Assembly (NCBI GenBank): GCA_050260275.1
Contig: JBLNBX010000144.1
Location: 1 to 17,976, forward strand
Direction: 5' to 3'
DNA: 17,976 bases
Source: DATMXS01 sp050260275
GTDB lineage: Bacteria > Acidobacteriota > Terriglobia > Bryobacterales > Bryobacteraceae
Made by a program: the position numbers and the translations under genes. The stretch's first letter is position 1, and the number at the start of each line of letters is the position of its first letter. Below the pieces are notes generated by a model that saw nothing but the letters and a program-made list of their open reading frames with translations, was not told where the DNA came from and ran no database searches. This document shows positions 7,364 to 13,876 of this stretch, one piece after another.

Positions 7364-7428
7364 GATTGCACAGCGGACTCGCAACGATTACCGGTAAGGA
7401 CCCCAAATGGACTGCAGAAACGCGAAGA

Positions 7429-7451
7429 GCTACGGAATGGCATTCCGTAGC
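7429..7451 (-). promoter_or_regulatory. Perfect 23-nt inverted repeat in the csp 5' leader
   Basis: Two 11-nt arms (GCTACGGAATG / CATTCCGTAGC) flank one central base. It sits between the csp promoter (about 7511-7540) and the csp RBS, about 79 nt before the start codon. It has no T-tract on either side, so it is not an intrinsic terminator. It could be a leader RNA hairpin or a repressor operator. Which one cannot be told from sequence. Confidence 0.6.
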
Positions 7452-7510
7452 CCGAACGTCCACTCCCACCTCAACCGCCTTGAATGACCGCACTTCATTA
7501 CGACCTTGTG

Positions 7511-7540
7511 ATTGTACGCGGAAGAACCAGAGCCGGTCAA
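7511..7540 (-). promoter_or_regulatory. Sigma-70-type promoter of csp with long leader
   Basis: On the minus strand TTGACC (7535-7540) and TACAAT (7511-7516) are 18 bp apart, each 5 of 6 matches. Transcription would start near 7504, giving a 5' untranslated region of about 150 nt before GTG at 7350. Confidence 0.7.
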
Positions 7541-7591
7541 GGCGGGGTCTCCGTGGCGCCGTCCCGAAGCCGGGCCGCGCACTGCGTTGCG

Positions 7592-7632
7592 CGGAGCCGC
7601 GCTCCGTTCCGCCGCGGGCCGCGCGCTATAAT
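7592..7632 (+). promoter_or_regulatory. Kinase promoter: TATAAT with upstream inverted repeat
   Basis: A consensus TATAAT (7627-7632) lies 11 nt before the ATG at 7644, leaving a leader of only about 4-5 nt and no Shine-Dalgarno. A 6-bp inverted repeat (CGGAGC-CGC-GCTCCG, 7592-7606) lies in the -35 region, where no good -35 hexamer is seen; it could be an operator. Confidence 0.6.
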
Positions 7633-7643
7633 CGCCCTTCGGC

Positions 7644-10325
7644 ATGCTCGCCCGAGGCACGCTCATCGGCCCCTACGAGATCGTCGCGCCCATCGGCGCA
7701 GGCGGCATGGGCGAGGTGTATCGCGCGCACGACGCGCGCCTGCGCCGCGACGTCGCCATCAAAGTGCTGGCCCCGGCGTTCGCATCGGACCCGGAACGCC
7801 TGCAACGCTTCGAGCTTGAGGCGCGCGCGGCCGGCGGCCTGAGCCACCCGAATATCGTTACCGTCCACGACTTCGGCGTGCACAATGGAACACCCTACAT
7901 AGTCTCCGAGCTGTTGCTGGGCGAGACACTGCGCGAGCGGCTGGACCGCGGACCATTGCCGGTGCGGACGGCCGTTGAGTATGCCCTCCAGATAGCCCGC
8001 GGGCTCAGCGCCGCGCACCAGAAGGGCATCGTCCATCGCGATCTCAAGCCGGAGAACGTCTACCTCACCGACGACGGCCGCCTGAAGATTCTCGATTTTG
8101 GGCTCGCCAAGCCGCTGCACGCGCAGGCCGCGATGGCCGGCAGCGGCAGCCTCGGAACAACAGTGATCCAGCCCACTGAACCCGGCGTGGTGTTCGGCAC
8201 TGTGGGCTATATGTCGCCCGAGCAGGTGCGCGGGCTGCCGGCCGACCACCGCTCCGACATCTTCTCGCTCGGCTTGATCATCTTCGAGATGCTGACGGGA
8301 CGGCGGGCCTTCCACGGCGAGTCGAGCGTCGAGACGATGAGCGCGATTCTCAAGGACGACCTGCCCGAACTCTCGACAGACGGCCGCCCGATTCCGCCGG
8401 GGCTCGACCGCCTGGTGCGGCATTGCGCCGAGAAATCGCCGGAAGACCGCTTCCAGTCGGCGCGCGACCTGGCGTTCGCGCTCGAAGCGCTCTCCGGGCT
8501 CACCGACCCCGTCGACCCGCCGCGACGCCGCAGCCGGCTGCGGATCCACTGGCGCAAGGCCGGAGCGCTCGCCGCGGCGCTCGTCCTCGGCTTCGCGCTC
8601 GGAGCGCTGCTGCTGCGCCGCTCGCCCGCCGACCCGCCTGCGTTCAGGTACCTGACGTACTCCGGGCACGACTACTCGCCCGCAGCCTCGCCGGACGGCC
8701 GCTTCGTCGCTTTCACTTCCGAGCGCGACGGCACGCCGCGCATCTGGCTGATGCAGTTGCCCGGCGGAGAGGAACAGCCGCTCACGTCCGGCCCGGACGA
8801 CTTCGCCCGTTTCTCGCCGGACGGATCGCTCGTGCTGTTCGCGAGAACTTCGAACGGCACCGTCTCGCTCTACCGCGTGGGTGTGCTGGGCGGCGAACCG
8901 CGCAAGGTGATAGATGACGCCAGCGAGGGCGACTGGTCTCCCGACGGCACGCGCATCGCGTTCGTGCGGCAGCGCCAGAGCGAGGGACGGATCATCTCAG
9001 TGCTGGGCACGGTGGCCGCGGACGGCAGCGACGTTCAGGAGATTGCCGAGTTTCCCGACCGCAACCTCGGCCGCGTGCGCTGGTCGCCCGGCGGCGGGAC
9101 AATTGCGGCCGTTGAGCTGGGCACCGGATCGAACCGCCCCGTGTGGCTGATCAGCCCGGACGGAAAGAGCCGCCAGGAACTGCCTGGCACGCGGGTGATT
9201 TCCTCCCTGGCGTGGGTGAACGACGGCCGCGAGGTGCTGTATTTCGAGAACGAATCGGCGCTCGAGGGCGGGCTCGGCGTCAGCGCCGGATCCGCAAACG
9301 TCATCCGGCGAGGCGTGCCCTTCGGATCGCTGAAGCGCCTTTCGTGGAGCCCTTCGGGCAGCATGGTGCTGGACGTGCTCGCGCCTGGAACAGTGGTTTT
9401 CGACAGTTGCTCGCCGCGGGCGAGCCTGCGCGAGATCGCAGTGAACGGCTCCGCGGCCGCGGGCGCGCGGTGGCTTACGCGCGGCAACGCCAACGACCGC
9501 CAGCCGGCCTACTCTCCCGACGGCGAGTGGGTGGTGTTCTCGTCCAACCGCAGCGGCAATCTCGATCTGTGGCAGGTGTCGCAGCGGACCGGTGTGGTGC
9601 GCCGGCTCACTGAAGACGCCGCCGAAGATTGGGACCCCGCATTCATGCCCGACGGCCGCCGCATCATCTGGAGTTCGAACCGTTCCGGGCATTTCGAGAT
9701 CTGGATGGCGAACGCCGACGGCAGCGGCGCGGTGCAGGTAACCAACGATGGCGTGGACGCCGAGAACCCGACTGCCACCGCCGACGGCAATTGGATCGTA
9801 TACGTCTCCACCAATCCGGAGAAGGCCGGAATCTGGAAGATCCGACCGGACGGACGCGATGCGACGCGGCTGATCGCGGGTACGTTCGCCATGCCGGAGG
9901 TCTCGCCCGACGGCCGCTACGCGCTGTATTCGTCCAACTACATGACGGGGCGCGTGCCTCTGCGCGTGGTGGAGGTGGCCACGGGCGCCAGCGTGCCGTT
10001 CGAGATCGAGATCGCAGTGCCGGCGGGCAAGCCGCGCGTGGCGCTCGGGCGGGCACGTTGGATGCCGAACGGCCGCGCTATCGCCTTCATTGGGCAGGAC
10101 GAGGCCGGCATCGCAGGCATCTACGTGCAGGATTTCGTGCCCGGCAAAGACACGCGCGCAACCCGGCGCAAGCTCGGCGGTTTCGACGCGGAACTCACTA
10201 CAGAGTCCTTCGGAATATCGCCGGACGGTTCGCGAATTGTGATCGCGAGCTGGGAACAGCTATTCAGCCTGATGCTCGCCGAGCGCCTCCCGGGCATTCG
10301 GCCGCCGGACCGCAGCGGCCGGTAG
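7644..10325 (+). CDS. Membrane Ser/Thr protein kinase with PD40/TolB-like propeller
   Basis: An 893-aa receptor-type Hanks kinase. The cytoplasmic kinase domain (about 10-280) has the Gly loop GAGGMGEVYRAHD (18-30), ATP Lys40 (VAIK), catalytic HRDLKPEN (131-138), DFG (151-153) and GTVGYMSPEQVRG in the activation/P+1 region, so it should be active. A Pro/Arg-rich juxtamembrane stretch precedes one membrane helix at about 306-327 (AGALAAALVLGFALGALLL). The periplasmic part (about 335-880) is a beta-propeller of PD40/WD40-like repeats, each with a SPDGR-type turn followed by a xFxSxRxGxxxIW strand (for example SPDGEWVVFSSNRSGNLDLW and MPDGRRIIWSSNRSGHFEIW). This fusion is abundant in Acidobacteria; the propeller probably senses a ligand or partner, but none is known. 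The ATG at 7644 is preceded by TATAAT and no SD. The gene ends 9 bp from the convergent sensor gene. Confidence 0.95.
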   Translation: MLARGTLIGPYEIVAPIGAGGMGEVYRAHDARLRRDVAIKVLAPAFASDPERLQRFELEARAAGGLSHPNIVTVHDFGVHNGTPYIVSELLLGETLRERLDRGPLPVRTAVEYALQIARGLSAAHQKGIVHRDLKPENVYLTDDGRLKILDFGLAKPLHAQAAMAGSGSLGTTVIQPTEPGVVFGTVGYMSPEQVRGLPADHRSDIFSLGLIIFEMLTGRRAFHGESSVETMSAILKDDLPELSTDGRPIPPGLDRLVRHCAEKSPEDRFQSARDLAFALEALSGLTDPVDPPRRRSRLRIHWRKAGALAAALVLGFALGALLLRRSPADPPAFRYLTYSGHDYSPAASPDGRFVAFTSERDGTPRIWLMQLPGGEEQPLTSGPDDFARFSPDGSLVLFARTSNGTVSLYRVGVLGGEPRKVIDDASEGDWSPDGTRIAFVRQRQSEGRIISVLGTVAADGSDVQEIAEFPDRNLGRVRWSPGGGTIAAVELGTGSNRPVWLISPDGKSRQELPGTRVISSLAWVNDGREVLYFENESALEGGLGVSAGSANVIRRGVPFGSLKRLSWSPSGSMVLDVLAPGTVVFDSCSPRASLREIAVNGSAAAGARWLTRGNANDRQPAYSPDGEWVVFSSNRSGNLDLWQVSQRTGVVRRLTEDAAEDWDPAFMPDGRRIIWSSNRSGHFEIWMANADGSGAVQVTNDGVDAENPTATADGNWIVYVSTNPEKAGIWKIRPDGRDATRLIAGTFAMPEVSPDGRYALYSSNYMTGRVPLRVVEVATGASVPFEIEIAVPAGKPRVALGRARWMPNGRAIAFIGQDEAGIAGIYVQDFVPGKDTRATRRKLGGFDAELTTESFGISPDGSRIVIASWEQLFSLMLAERLPGIRPPDRSGR

Positions 10326-10334
10326 CACAGGCGC

Positions 10335-11822
10335 TCACCCGCGCTCTTCAGGTAAGTATTCCGGGTACAGCGACCTCATGCAGTCAGGGCAGATACCGTG
10401 GCTGAAGAAGACATCCGTACGCTTTGAGAGGTAGGATTCCACCTGCGTCCAATAGCCGCTGTCGTCTCGGATCTTCTTGCAGTTGGCGCAGATTGGGAGC
10501 AGCCCGCTGAGGGTCTTCACATCGGCGAGGGCCCGCTGAAGCTCTCTTATGAGCCGCTCGCGTTCCATAGCGGCAAGCCGGAACTCGGTGACATCGCGCA
10601 GAACGCCCCATGCCCGCACCAAGTGGCCATCCTCGACTATGCCGGTAAAATGGCCGGAGATCCAGCGGCGTTCGCCTCTGATCGAGACTTCGCACACTTC
10701 AGGCGCTGGCATGCGGTAACCGGACCGCACGAACACGCGCAGCATCTCGACAATGGCCGGGCGCGCGCCGATCATCTCGGCGGCGCTCGCCGCGCCCCGG
10801 ATGCGGGCGTACTCGTCATTGCACTCGGCCACGCGCGCCTCGCGTAGCAGGCGCTCCACCTGCTGCTCCTCTGGCAGAGATACCGGCACCGGCTCGTCGA
10901 TCTCGTAGCGCACTATCGCTTCGGACGTCTTAACCACGAACTCGCGGTACCGCTCGTCGCTCACGCGCGCCGCCTCCTCGCTTTGCGCGAGTTCGCGGAA
11001 CAGCACAGTTAAGGGACGCACCAGGCCCGAAACGATGATGGCGCGGTACAGCACGCACACCGCCACGAACCGCAGCAGGTGCCCGGTGAGATTCGCTCCG
11101 CCGTAGACGTCCACGTAGTTCGTGAACGCCGCTTCTGCCGCGGCGGTCAGGGCGATGGACATCTCGAGCTGGATCCATATGGACCGGTCGAAATGCGCCC
11201 GCTCGCGGTAGAGCAGCAGGCCTGCCGCCGCCAGCAGCAGTATCACCGCGTACTCGGAGGCTATCTTGAACGCCGTGAGGCCGGATCCCTCGACGTAGCA
11301 CACCGGGAACACGTCCGCGAAGATCGCAATCGTCATCGCGGCAGCCGCGCCTCCCAGCGCGGCGAACGCGAGTGGAGTCCTCAGTCTGCGGCGCACAAAG
11401 AGCGGCGCGGCGGCGAGCGCGGCGCTGAACAGCAGGCGGCCGGCGATCCAGAACTGAGTCGCGGTGTCCGCTCCCTCGTGCGGCAGGATGTTCATGCCCT
11501 TGTAGGAAACGAGGTGCAGAACATCTACGCTGCCGGTAAACAGCGCCGCGATTCCAATCAGCAGCAGATAGTGATTGTTGAGATACTTGCGCGCGTTCCA
11601 GGCCAGAAAGAACGTGCTCCAGCCCACAGCCACCGTGAACAGCTCCACAAGGCTGTGGAAGAGCAGGTAGCTATGCAGCGTCGTGAGCGACAGCGCCAGA
11701 GCCAGCGCTAGTGTGACCAGCATGCCGGTTCCCGGCTGCGGGACGGTCGCGGCGCGCCGGTCTGGAGCGAGGTCAGTGCGTGCGGCAGGCTCCTGAACCG
11801 ATCGCATCGTTCCAGAGGCCAT
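10335..11822 (-). CDS. MASE3-PAS membrane sensor with C-terminal Cys4 zinc-ribbon-like tail
   Basis: A 495-aa inner-membrane sensor. About 8 hydrophobic helices (roughly 34-275) match the MASE3 sensory domain, with the recognisable stretches HSLVELFTVAVGWSTFFLAWN, LLIGIAALFTGSVDVLHLVSYKGMNILP and TQFWIAGRLLFSAALAAAPLF. A degenerate PAS domain follows (about 285-412, ending WGVLRDVTEFR), then a short coiled coil (MERERLIRELQRALADVKT). The tail LSGLLPICANCKKIRDDSGYW...FSHGICPDC...LYPE has two CxxC pairs (Cys445/448 and 478/481), which I read as a metal-binding ribbon. This tail recurs at the end of many PAS and response-regulator proteins. No histidine-kinase, GGDEF, EAL or methyl-accepting domain is present, so the output is unknown. 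The ATG at 11822 has TAGACT 10 nt upstream and no SD. Confidence 0.85.
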   Translation of the reverse strand: MASGTMRSVQEPAARTDLAPDRRAATVPQPGTGMLVTLALALALSLTTLHSYLLFHSLVELFTVAVGWSTFFLAWNARKYLNNHYLLLIGIAALFTGSVDVLHLVSYKGMNILPHEGADTATQFWIAGRLLFSAALAAAPLFVRRRLRTPLAFAALGGAAAAMTIAIFADVFPVCYVEGSGLTAFKIASEYAVILLLAAAGLLLYRERAHFDRSIWIQLEMSIALTAAAEAAFTNYVDVYGGANLTGHLLRFVAVCVLYRAIIVSGLVRPLTVLFRELAQSEEAARVSDERYREFVVKTSEAIVRYEIDEPVPVSLPEEQQVERLLREARVAECNDEYARIRGAASAAEMIGARPAIVEMLRVFVRSGYRMPAPEVCEVSIRGERRWISGHFTGIVEDGHLVRAWGVLRDVTEFRLAAMERERLIRELQRALADVKTLSGLLPICANCKKIRDDSGYWTQVESYLSKRTDVFFSHGICPDCMRSLYPEYLPEERG

Positions 11823-12114
11823 GTATCGTTTAAGTCTAAGCTACTGGCGATTCGAAGTGGGGGCAGGTTGTATGCACGCCCTACCCAAGAAGCGCCTGGT
11901 GGACAGGCTCTCAGCGGAGTTTGATGCGGGTTCGGACGGTTACGCACCAGCCGGATGGATTGGAACTGAAGTTCGCGTGTGGTGTGGAGCGACTGCTTTG
12001 CAGCGAGCCTGGCCGCCTACGGCGGGCTGGGGGCCCCGCCGCAGGCCGCGAGTCTGCCACTGCAAGTGCTGCCGCGGCGGATGCCGGGGCTGAGGCACGG
12101 CGCGCGAAGGAGGG
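11823..12114. other. 292-bp stretch without a convincing gene
   Basis: Apart from the start signals of the MASE3 gene (TAGACT at 11833-11838, minus), I see no supported gene. A plus-strand open frame from the ATG at 11872 to 12093 (73 aa, starting MHALPKKRLVDRL and ending in a Cys-rich HCKCCRGGC) and a second one from about 11921 overlap in different frames. Neither has a ribosome site or a recognised family. GC-rich short inverted repeats (around 12015-12045) occur but lack T-tracts. It could be a decayed gene. Confidence 0.4.
11833..11838 (-). promoter_or_regulatory. Possible -10 (TAGACT) of the MASE3 sensor gene
   Basis: TAGACT (4 of 6) on the minus strand is 10 nt before the ATG at 11822. 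The start region has no Shine-Dalgarno, so the mRNA would have a leader of only a few bases. Confidence 0.35.
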
Positions 12115-12324
12115 CTATGCCTCGCCGCGGCGGCGCCGGATCAGCCACGGCTCGATCGCGCCGGGGTTGTCGAGGATTTCCCGTTCGAGTTCGTAGAACT
12201 GGCTATCGAGAACCACGCGCTCGATGGCCAGGCCGAGCGTTTCGTCGCCCGTTTCCGCGCGTTTCTGCTCGATGAGGGCCAGGATCGCCTCACATAGCTC
12301 CAACCGGTTCGAAGTGTTGCTCAT
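12115..12324 (-). CDS. 69-aa hypothetical protein with strong RBS
   Basis: A small acidic/helical protein starting MSNTSNRLELCEAILALIEQKRAETGDETLGL and ending with a basic tail (EPWLIRRRRGEA). Residues about 7-24 and 31-52 look like two amphipathic helices. No known domain, membrane segment or metal motif is seen. The call rests on an excellent Shine-Dalgarno (GGAGGG at 12331-12336, 7 nt before the ATG) and protein-like composition in a region that is otherwise empty. A 15-nt inverted repeat (12360-12374) lies upstream and might be an operator. It could be a small regulatory or antitoxin-like protein, but nothing shows that and no toxin partner is adjacent. Confidence 0.6.
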   Translation of the reverse strand: MSNTSNRLELCEAILALIEQKRAETGDETLGLAIERVVLDSQFYELEREILDNPGAIEPWLIRRRRGEA

Positions 12325-12330
12325 GGCCAG

Positions 12331-12336
12331 CCCTCC
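12331..12336 (-). promoter_or_regulatory. RBS GGAGGG of the 69-aa gene
   Basis: GGAGGG on the minus strand, 7 nt before the ATG at 12324; it is the main evidence that this small frame is translated. Confidence 0.7.
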
Positions 12337-12420
12337 TACCCCATTGGACGCAGGCCTACTCTGGAAGTTCCAGAAAACGATCTCAGCCCAATTGCATGTT
12401 CAAGACCGTTACAATTCGGC

Positions 12421-12594
12421 GTGGCGGCGAAAACATGGGCGGCACACGAACCCGTACAGGCAGGCTCGCCGCGAACTATTGCGCGCCCCGTCTCTCCGCC
12501 CACAGGCAACGCTCCTGCGGCGATAGCACCCGTGCCCTCTGAATTCGACGCCGGCCACAGCGCCCCTGGCGGACGCAGGCATCCGGAGATTTAG
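12421..12594 (+). CDS. Doubtful 57-aa Pro/Ala-rich micro-ORF with near-leaderless start signal
   Basis: A GTG start follows TACAAT (12410-12415) by 5 nt, the same arrangement as the near-leaderless genes in this window. The product would be 57 aa (beginning VAAKTWAAHEPVQAG, ending GGRRHPEI), rich in Pro and Ala, without a hydrophobic segment or known domain. High GC makes such short frames common by chance and there is no -35, so this is a candidate only; the TACAAT might instead serve a non-coding transcript. Confidence 0.2.
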   Translation: MAAKTWAAHEPVQAGSPRTIARPVSPPTGNAPAAIAPVPSEFDAGHSAPGGRRHPEI

Positions 12595-12685
12595 TTGACT
12601 GCCCCGCGGAAGCGGGTGCGTGCTGGCACACTCAGAGCCGCAGCGCGCAGCCGCGGTCCAGAAAGCGCAGCTCCAATGGCAGGGA

Positions 12686-12711
12686 TGGCCTCCCGGTTTC
12701 CCGGGAGGCCA
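12686..12711 (-). terminator. Stem-loop downstream of GAPDH, probable terminator
   Basis: An 11-bp perfect stem (TGGCCTCCCGG / CCGGGAGGCCA) with a 4-nt loop starts 16 nt after the GAPDH stop. No clear T-tract follows on the minus strand, so it may be a weak or mRNA-stabilising structure. The stem is much better than expected by chance. Confidence 0.55.
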
Positions 12712-12727
12712 CAAAATTCGGTGGAGA

Positions 12728-13735
12728 TTACAGCCCCTTGGCGGCCATGAACTTCACGAGGTCGACGATACGGCAGGAGTAGCCCCACTCGTTGTCGTAC
12801 CAGGCAACCACCTTCGCCAGATTGCCGCCCAGCACCTTCGTCATGGCGGCGTCCACGATGGAGCTGTTCGGGTTGTGCAGCATGTCGCTGGACACAACCG
12901 GGTCCTCGGTGTAGCCCAGGATGCCCTTCAGCTCGCCCTCGGAGGCCGCCTTCAGCGCGGCGTTCAGTTCCTCGGCGGTGGCGTCCTTCGAAAGCACGGC
13001 GACCAGGTCGACGACGGAAACGTCCGGCGTCGGCACCCGCATCGAGTAGCCGTCGAGCTTGCCCTTGAGTTCGGGAACCACGAGGCCGATGGCCTTCGCT
13101 GCGCCGGTGGTGGTCGGGATCATGTTGATCGCGGCAGCGCGGGCGCGGCGCAGGTCCTTGTGCGGGAAGTCGAGAACGTTCTGGTCGTTGGTGTAGCTGT
13201 GAATCGTCGTCATCGAGCCTTTCTCGATGCCGAACTTCTCGTGCAGCACTTTCACCACCGGGGCCAGGCAGTTCGTAGTGCAGGATGCGTTCGAAACGAC
13301 GTTGTGCTTGGCCGGGTCGTACATCTTCTCGTTAACGCCGAGCACAACGGTGAGGTCCTCGTTCTTCGCCGGGGCCGAGATGATAACCTTCTTCACCGTT
13401 CCGCGCAGATGCTTCGCAGCAGCGGTCGCGTCGGTGAACTTGCCGGTGGACTCGATGACGATCTGCGCTCCGAGCGAGCTCCAATCCAGCTCGGCCGGAT
13501 CCTTGATGGCAAACACCTTTATCGTCTTGCCGTTGACCGAAATCGAGTCGGCGCCCGCTTTGATGTCCGCGGACAACGGGCCGAGGACGGAGTCGTACTT
13601 GAGCAGGTGGGCGAGCGTTTTCGTGTCGGTCAAGTCGTTTACCGCCACGAACTCTAGCTCGGCGTCGTTCAGCGCAGCGCGGACTACGTTGCGGCCGATG
13701 CGCCCAAACCCATTGATAGCGACCTTGATGGCCAT
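12728..13735 (-). CDS. gap: Type I glyceraldehyde-3-phosphate dehydrogenase
   Basis: A 335-aa phosphorylating GAPDH, normal length, which converts glyceraldehyde-3-phosphate, phosphate and NAD(P)+ to 1,3-bisphosphoglycerate in cytoplasmic glycolysis/gluconeogenesis. The Rossmann fingerprint is INGFGRIGRNVVRA (7-20), the active site is SNASCTTNCLAP with catalytic Cys152, and His179 follows in TTIHSYTNDQ. The NDL at 33-35 suggests NAD preference (inference). The C-terminal WYDNEWGYSCRIVDL is typical. The start at 13735 is chosen over the in-frame ATG at 13783 because it gives the canonical MAIKVAINGFGR terminus and AGGAG lies 5 nt upstream. The gene has its own extended -10 and a 141-bp gap from the upstream gene, so it is probably transcribed alone, ending at the stem-loop at 12686-12711. 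Confidence 0.98.
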   Translation of the reverse strand: MAIKVAINGFGRIGRNVVRAALNDAELEFVAVNDLTDTKTLAHLLKYDSVLGPLSADIKAGADSISVNGKTIKVFAIKDPAELDWSSLGAQIVIESTGKFTDATAAAKHLRGTVKKVIISAPAKNEDLTVVLGVNEKMYDPAKHNVVSNASCTTNCLAPVVKVLHEKFGIEKGSMTTIHSYTNDQNVLDFPHKDLRRARAAAINMIPTTTGAAKAIGLVVPELKGKLDGYSMRVPTPDVSVVDLVAVLSKDATAEELNAALKAASEGELKGILGYTEDPVVSSDMLHNPNSSIVDAAMTKVLGGNLAKVVAWYDNEWGYSCRIVDLVKFMAAKGL

Positions 13736-13740
13736 GATGT

Positions 13741-13745
13741 CTCCT
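13741..13745 (-). promoter_or_regulatory. RBS AGGAG deciding the GAPDH start
   Basis: AGGAG on the minus strand, 5 nt before the ATG at 13735; the alternative upstream ATG (13783) has none. Confidence 0.75.
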
Positions 13746-13816
13746 AAGTTGCTGATGAGGGTTGCCAGAAACACGCAGGGCACCGCGGCGCGGTACCCCG
13801 CGAGGAAGTAACCTAC

Positions 13817-13825
13817 ATGATATCA
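13817..13825 (-). promoter_or_regulatory. Extended -10 promoter (TGA-TATCAT) of GAPDH
   Basis: TGATATCAT on the minus strand gives an extended -10 (TG, one base, then TATCAT at 13817-13822, 5 of 6). Transcription would start near 13810, a leader of about 75 nt carrying the AGGAG site. No clear -35 is seen, which fits the extended -10 class. Confidence 0.5.
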
Positions 13826-13876
13826 GGAGCCCCGATTCCGTGCTGGCGCGGTTCTAACTGAGTGTAAGCAGGCGCC

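Larger units (their letters stand above)
12337..12727. other. Intergenic stretch of about 390 bp, largely unassigned
   Basis: Between the 69-aa gene and GAPDH. It holds a 15-nt inverted repeat TCTGGAA-G-TTCCAGA (12360-12374), a doubtful micro-ORF (12421-12594, listed separately) and the stem-loop behind GAPDH (12686-12711). I see no RNA gene or mobile-element remnant. Confidence 0.4.

Noticed and set aside
7429..7451. csp leader palindrome as an intrinsic terminator
   Set aside because: There is no T-run after either arm on either strand; kept as a regulatory hairpin instead.
7626..8669. 347-codon minus-strand frame over the kinase domain
   Set aside because: It mirrors the kinase coding sequence, where all catalytic motifs are on the plus strand.
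10299..10321. Inverted repeat CGGCCGC/GCGGCCG at the end of the kinase gene as a terminator
   Set aside because: Nine-base loop, lies within the coding sequence, no T-tract, and such repeats are expected in GC-rich DNA.
12115..12324. Toxin-antitoxin pair
   Set aside because: Only one small gene is present; no partner frame overlaps or abuts it with a credible RBS.
12620..13657. Long plus-strand open frame (345 codons) antisense to GAPDH
   Set aside because: GAPDH on the other strand is unmistakable; the antisense frame has no RBS, no family resemblance and typical shadow composition.
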